From the NCBI RefSeq assembly GCF_041537925.1, contig NZ_JBGOSH010000004.1:372001-436000 (forward strand): a stretch of 64,000 bases of DNA. Direction: 5' to 3'. The stretch comes from Ruegeria_C sp041537925 (GTDB lineage: Bacteria > Pseudomonadota > Alphaproteobacteria > Rhodobacterales > Rhodobacteraceae). A program made the translations under genes and the position numbers. The notes beneath the pieces are model-generated. The model worked only from the letters and a program-made list of their open reading frames with translations. It was not told where the DNA came from and did no database searches. Below are positions 60,293 through 64,000 of this stretch, in pieces (within the stretch, counting starts at the first letter, position 1; every line of letters begins with the position of its first letter).

Positions 60293-60369
60293 GCGGTTGT
60301 AGCTCAGTTGGTTAGAGTGCCGGCCTGTCACGCCGGAGGTCGCGGGTTCGAGCCCCGTCAACCGCGCCA
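60293..60369 (+). tRNA. tRNA-Asp (GTC), second copy
   Basis: A 77-base cloverleaf identical to the first copy, 47 bases downstream. The anticodon GTC is at 60327-60329, and CCA is encoded. Confidence 0.97.
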
Positions 60370-60469
60370 TTTTCCCTTTCATTCGGTAATCCAGTTCGCA
60401 GTTGACCCGTTCGGGAACGTGGTAAGGTGCCCTGCGGGTCTATTTCGGCCCGCGAGGGGGAGACCGAAC

Positions 60470-61456
60470 ATGCCAACCAAGATCAAGACCAAGAACCAGA
60501 AGCCCAGAAAGAAGATTTTCAACATTTCCGGCAATGATCTGGATGCGCTGACCACGATCCTCGACAAGCGCGACACATGGGGCGCGTACCGACCGAACGT
60601 CTCGCTCGTGCCCAAATATGACAAGTCCAAGAAGGTGACCGAGATCACCATCGCGCTCAAACCGGTGACGGAGATTCCGAAGTGGAAGGAACTCTCCAAA
60701 AGCACCAAGAATCGTCAGGCGGAATGGAACCGCATGGTGATCGCACTGGAGAAGTATCTGCGCAAGCTCTACGCGCTGTCGCTCGAGGCGCTGGTGAAGG
60801 TGGTGAAGGATCTGGAAGGCAAGGACGGCCTCGACAAGGCGGGGTTTATCAAAGAGCAGAAGAAAGCCAAGGAAGCGATTGAAAAGGCGGCCAGCGACTA
60901 TGACAACAAGCAGCTGGGCGGCTACAAGCAAGGCGTCGAACTGGCGGATATTCCGCCCGATCCGCCCGAGGTCAAGCAGGCGATCTCAAAGCCCAAACTG
61001 GTGATCTACTCGGTCGGCGGCAAGACCATCGAACAGGTCTTCAACGCGCTCAACAAACGCAAGTTCTGGGGGCGTTACCGGTCGAACCAGAAGAAATCTG
61101 CGACCTATCAACTGGACGGCCATATCAAGACCATCACCGTGACAGCCAAGCCGGTGATCACCATGCCGAAGTGGAAGAATTACTCGAAAGGCAACAAGGG
61201 GCAGAAAGGCACATGGGATACCATGTGGAAGAAGCTCAAGGCGCATGAGGACAACCACCACAAGATTTTCCTGAAATGCGTCAAGACCTTCGAGACCGAT
61301 CTTAAAGCCGACAACGTCACCAAGAAAGAGCTGCCGACCCATTGGCGGGACGAGACCAAAAGCTGGCAGGATGATCAGGATGATTATGACTCGCCCGGCC
61401 AGTCGGATCACGGCAAGAATGAAGGCGTCATGCTGGATTTTTCGCATGATCCCTGA
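60470..61456 (+). CDS. Tandem DUF922-like protein, second copy with HExxH
   Basis: A 328-residue Lys-rich protein made of two copies of a domain like DUF922, a family described as Zn-dependent secreted proteases. Copy two (residues 176-270) carries HEDNH (259-263), a possible zinc site. Copy one (15-105) aligns (ALKPVTEIPKW against TAKPVITMPKW; W-N-x-M against W-D-x-M), but HEDNH is YLRKL. No signal peptide is visible. GGGGGAG precedes the ATG; an in-frame opening from inside the tRNA is not real. It lies just behind the tRNA pair, and its Lys/Asn content differs from its neighbours. Confidence 0.72.
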   Translation: MPTKIKTKNQKPRKKIFNISGNDLDALTTILDKRDTWGAYRPNVSLVPKYDKSKKVTEITIALKPVTEIPKWKELSKSTKNRQAEWNRMVIALEKYLRKLYALSLEALVKVVKDLEGKDGLDKAGFIKEQKKAKEAIEKAASDYDNKQLGGYKQGVELADIPPDPPEVKQAISKPKLVIYSVGGKTIEQVFNALNKRKFWGRYRSNQKKSATYQLDGHIKTITVTAKPVITMPKWKNYSKGNKGQKGTWDTMWKKLKAHEDNHHKIFLKCVKTFETDLKADNVTKKELPTHWRDETKSWQDDQDDYDSPGQSDHGKNEGVMLDFSHDP

Positions 61457-61533
61457 TGCGCCGTGCGCAGGCATGATTTGCGGCGGGAATGTTCGACCAG
61501 CTAGACTTGGGTCTTTCGCCTATCCGGGGACAG

Positions 61534-62253
61534 ATGACCATGGAAATAAAGTGTGATGATCATCTGATGATCTGGACGCTCGATCGCCCAGAGCAGGCAA
61601 ACGGGATCGACGCCGCCACGATGGCCGACATGGAAGTGGCGCTGACCACGCTGGAAGCGCCTGACGCTCAAATCAGTTGTCTGATGGTCTGCGGTCACGA
61701 GAGTGTTTTCTCAACTGGGCTGGACGCGGAGATGCTTGAGCACTGCTTTAAGGACCGCGCCACATTCACTGCCGCCGTGCGGCGCATGGGGCTGGTGCTG
61801 GACCGGTTGGCGGCGTTGCGGCAGGTGACGATCGCCTGCGTTGACGGCGAATGCAGGTTGGGAGGTCTGGAATTGGCTTTGGCCTGCGATCTGATAGTTG
61901 CCGGGGCAGGGGCGATGATCACCGATGGGCACCTGGCCTATGACGCCATGCCGGGCGGTGGCGCCACCAAACGACTTCCAGCGCGGCTGGGCTATGGTGG
62001 GGCTCTGCAATTTCTGCTCGAATCGCCAGTACTGAATGCAGACGAAGCTCTTGCGATCGGGCTGGTGGATGTGGTGGGTGAGCGGCTGGCGGCAGAGCGC
62101 GGTGCGCAGATCGCCGGTATCGTGACCGAACGTGACAGCGGCCTGATGCGCGACCTCAAGGCCAGCCTGCGGGCGGCCTCTCCACCCCCCGCAGATCAGT
62201 CGTTTCTAGATGCGTTTCAGCGCTCGGTGATCGAACGCCTGATCCCGGAATAA
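61534..62253 (+). CDS. Enoyl-CoA hydratase/isomerase family protein
   Basis: A 239-residue crotonase-fold protein: TLDRPEQANGIDAATM, the oxyanion loop region CRLGGLELALACDLIVAGAGAMITDGHLAYDAMPGGGATKRLPARLGYGGALQFLLESPVLNADEALAIGLVD. In common hydratases a Glu follows LGL in this loop; here it is MPGGGA, so the chemistry may differ. An in-frame start at 61489 is possible but GGGGA precedes this ATG. Confidence 0.85.
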   Translation: MTMEIKCDDHLMIWTLDRPEQANGIDAATMADMEVALTTLEAPDAQISCLMVCGHESVFSTGLDAEMLEHCFKDRATFTAAVRRMGLVLDRLAALRQVTIACVDGECRLGGLELALACDLIVAGAGAMITDGHLAYDAMPGGGATKRLPARLGYGGALQFLLESPVLNADEALAIGLVDVVGERLAAERGAQIAGIVTERDSGLMRDLKASLRAASPPPADQSFLDAFQRSVIERLIPE

Positions 62254-62361
62254 TCGCGATCTTGACGTCTCGATTTTACTTTGAACCGCTTGTGCGCGGC
62301 CTCTCCCTTCGATCGAGCGCAAAAAATGATGCTGAGTATCACAGTGAAATGTTGAAACGCT

Positions 62362-63738
62362 TTAGGTCAGCGCATCCAGCACCCGTGCCCAGGACCGGAT
62401 GCCCTTGTGAAAGCTCTTGAGGTCGTATTTCTCGTTCGGTGAATGGATCGCGTCATCCTCGTTGGCATAGCCGATCAGCATCGCATCCATCCCAAGGATG
62501 TCCTTGAAGAACCCCACAACGGGGATCGAGCCGCCCATGCCGGTGAACACCGCCTCGCGATCCCATTCATCGGAAAGCGCCCCGCGCGCGGCCTCGAATT
62601 CCGGGCGAGAGATATTCATGACCGAGGCGCGCGAGCCTTCCAGATCATTGTCCCAGACCACCTTGGCGTCGGGCGACAGCTGATCCTCCACATGTTTGCG
62701 TATGTTGCGGCGTAGCGCATCCGGATCCATGTCGCCCACCAATCGGCAGGTCAGCTTGCAATGCGCCTCGGAAGGGATGACCGTCTTGGACCCGGCGCCG
62801 TTATAGCCGCCCCAGATGCCGTTGATTTCAAGCGTCGGACGCGCCCATTGCTGTTCCAGCGTCGAATAGCCCTTTTCGCCATGCGGCTGGCTGTAGCCCA
62901 CCGAATTCAGGTAGTCAGCCTCGTCAAATCCGCAATTCTGCCATTGGCGCAGCTGATCGGCGGGCACCTCATGCACGCCCTCATAGAACCCCTCGACGGC
63001 GACCCGCCCGGTTTCAGCGTCGTGGAACGAGGCGATGATGCGAGAGATTTCGCGCAGAGGGTTCAGGCCGGGGCCGCCATAATGGCCCGAATGTAGGTCA
63101 ATGCGGGGGCCGATGATGGTAAACTCGTCCTTCAGCATACCACGCAGCTGCGCCGCGATCGAGGGTACCCCGCGCGACACCATCGAGGTGTCGCAGACCA
63201 GCGCCAGATCGGCCGTCAGCTCGTCCTTGTGGGCCTCGAGGAACGGCACCAGCGAGGGCGAGCCGCTTTCCTCTTCCCCTTCAAAAAAGAAGGTGATGCG
63301 GCAGGGCAGGTCGCCATGCACGGCCCTCCAGGCCCGGCAGGCCTCGACAAAGGTCATCAACTGGCCCTTGTCATCCGAGGATCCGCGACCGCGAATGATG
63401 GTGCCATTCTCGGTCTCGTGCAGGTCTGGATCGAACGGCGCGCGCTGCCACAGCTCAAGCGGGTCGACCGGCTGCACGTCGTAATGGCCGTAAAACAGCA
63501 GATGCGGGCCGGTCTCGCCGACATGGCCCACCACCATCGGATGGCCCGGCGTGGCACGTTTTTCGGCCTGAATGCCGTTGCTCTGCAGATCGCGCACCAG
63601 CCAGTCCGCCGCCTGATCGCAGTTTGCGGCATAGGCCGGATCTGTTGAGATAGACGGGATGTGCAGCAACTCCATCAGGCGGTCTGTGGCCGCAGGCAGG
63701 TCGCTGTCGATTCGTGCCAGCACATCAGCAAGAGACAT
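62362..63738 (-). CDS. M20 family dipeptidase
   Basis: A 458-residue zinc dipeptidase, with metal ligands in FYGHYDVQPVDP (His and Asp), GRGSSDDKGQL, EGEEESGSPSL and the last His/Glu set ending in NEKYDLKSFHKG. The dimerisation lid is in the middle (GPRIDLHSGHYGGPGLNP). GGAG eight bases before this ATG supports it; an opening extends to 63825. Substrate probably small peptides. It faces away from the hemA start. Confidence 0.93.
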   Translation of the reverse strand: MSLADVLARIDSDLPAATDRLMELLHIPSISTDPAYAANCDQAADWLVRDLQSNGIQAEKRATPGHPMVVGHVGETGPHLLFYGHYDVQPVDPLELWQRAPFDPDLHETENGTIIRGRGSSDDKGQLMTFVEACRAWRAVHGDLPCRITFFFEGEEESGSPSLVPFLEAHKDELTADLALVCDTSMVSRGVPSIAAQLRGMLKDEFTIIGPRIDLHSGHYGGPGLNPLREISRIIASFHDAETGRVAVEGFYEGVHEVPADQLRQWQNCGFDEADYLNSVGYSQPHGEKGYSTLEQQWARPTLEINGIWGGYNGAGSKTVIPSEAHCKLTCRLVGDMDPDALRRNIRKHVEDQLSPDAKVVWDNDLEGSRASVMNISRPEFEAARGALSDEWDREAVFTGMGGSIPVVGFFKDILGMDAMLIGYANEDDAIHSPNEKYDLKSFHKGIRSWARVLDALT

Positions 63739-63952
63739 TCGTGAACTCCGAAAGATTTTGTGATTTTCTGCGTTGGACCGTATCATGGTGGAGAGGGCTG
63801 TCCAGCTAGACTTGATTGAAGTCAAAGATGCGACATGACGCCCCTGTCTAATCTATTGATTGAACGGGGTATGGGTTGTATCCACCTCTAACGCAAAAGC
63901 GGTCGCCGGACCGTCGCTTCGATCCAGGTCGGGGCGGAAGCCAAGGAGAAGC

Positions 63953-64000
63953 ATGTTGGACTATACCGCACAGCTTGATACCGCCATTGCGCGTCTGCAT
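63953..64000 (+). CDS. hemA: Start of HemA-like 5-aminolevulinate synthase, cut by the window edge
   Basis: Sixteen codons, MLDYTAQLDTAIARLH, resembling the N-terminus of alphaproteobacterial HemA. AAGGAG precedes the ATG. The identity rests only on this short stretch. The gap 63739-63952 holds divergent promoters; no recognisable FNR-type site was seen. Confidence 0.55.
   Translation, partial: MLDYTAQLDTAIARLH

Noticed and set aside
60169..60369. tRNA-Asp genes as an att site with an integrated island
   Set aside because: No integrase is in the window and no partial tRNA 3' end repeat was seen downstream. Only the neighbouring DUF922 gene is suspicious.
60308..60469. Long N-terminal extension of the DUF922 protein beginning inside tRNA-Asp
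   Set aside because: It translates a tRNA gene; a good ribosome binding site points to the ATG at 60470.

Overview
This window is high-GC chromosomal DNA from an alphaproteobacterium. The gene set points to the Rhodobacterales, Roseobacter/Ruegeria type. Pointers are a complete gene transfer agent (GTA) cluster beside cysE, a pdhA-pdhB-pdhC operon in which E1-beta carries its own lipoyl domain, a GTTC-N7-GTTC SOS box before uvrA, and the start of a HemA-like 5-aminolevulinate synthase at the right edge. Species is not decided here; all gene names come from protein motifs read by eye and from synteny.

Layout. 1-6.7 kb: fatty-acid synthesis (fabG, acpP, fabF), an acetyltransferase, a divergent HisA paralogue, mltG and an unrecognised Ala/Met/Pro-rich protein. 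6.8-21.3 kb: a candidate promoter with a short terminator-like leader, then the GTA genes in canonical order (g1 to g15 with g3.5 and g10.1) and a small companion gene. 21.4-27.2 kb: cysE converging on a minus-strand pyruvate dehydrogenase operon (pdhA, a VOC protein, pdhB, a DUF5076 protein, pdhC), with ftsB upstream. 27.3-38.5 kb: an accessory-looking stretch with an SHMT-fold PLP enzyme, a membrane nucleotidyl cyclase fused to a C-type-lectin-like domain, a LysR/epimerase pair, a bactofilin-M23 pair, a DUF455 protein, an RTX protein, two small unknown genes behind a palindrome, and Bcp. 38.6-53.3 kb: a giant AsmA/YhdP-like protein, queA, two MFS carriers, DUF924, lpd, an ArsR-SRPBCC-DUF1761 operon, a methyltransferase and uvrA. 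53.4-64 kb: an ATP-grasp protein, a valine-catabolism operon (isobutyryl-CoA dehydrogenase, HIBYL-CoA hydrolase, mmsB), YbdK, pirin, two identical tRNA-Asp genes, a tandem-domain DUF922 protein, a crotonase, an M20 peptidase and the hemA start.

How genes work together. The E1 and E2 parts of pyruvate dehydrogenase and the distant E3 gene (lpd, about 19 kb away) share a TAGTTTA-N4-TAAACTA palindrome before their first gene, suggesting one regulator. The valine operon has TTTGCA/TGCAAA half-sites just upstream of its promoter. The GTA block is a domesticated phage particle without integrase or lysogeny genes.

Most interesting: the cyclase-lectin fusion, the shared PDH palindrome, the GTA leader and the mid-cluster hairpin, the DUF922 tandem whose first copy lost HExxH, the divergent HisA, and the unrecognised protein next to the GTA.
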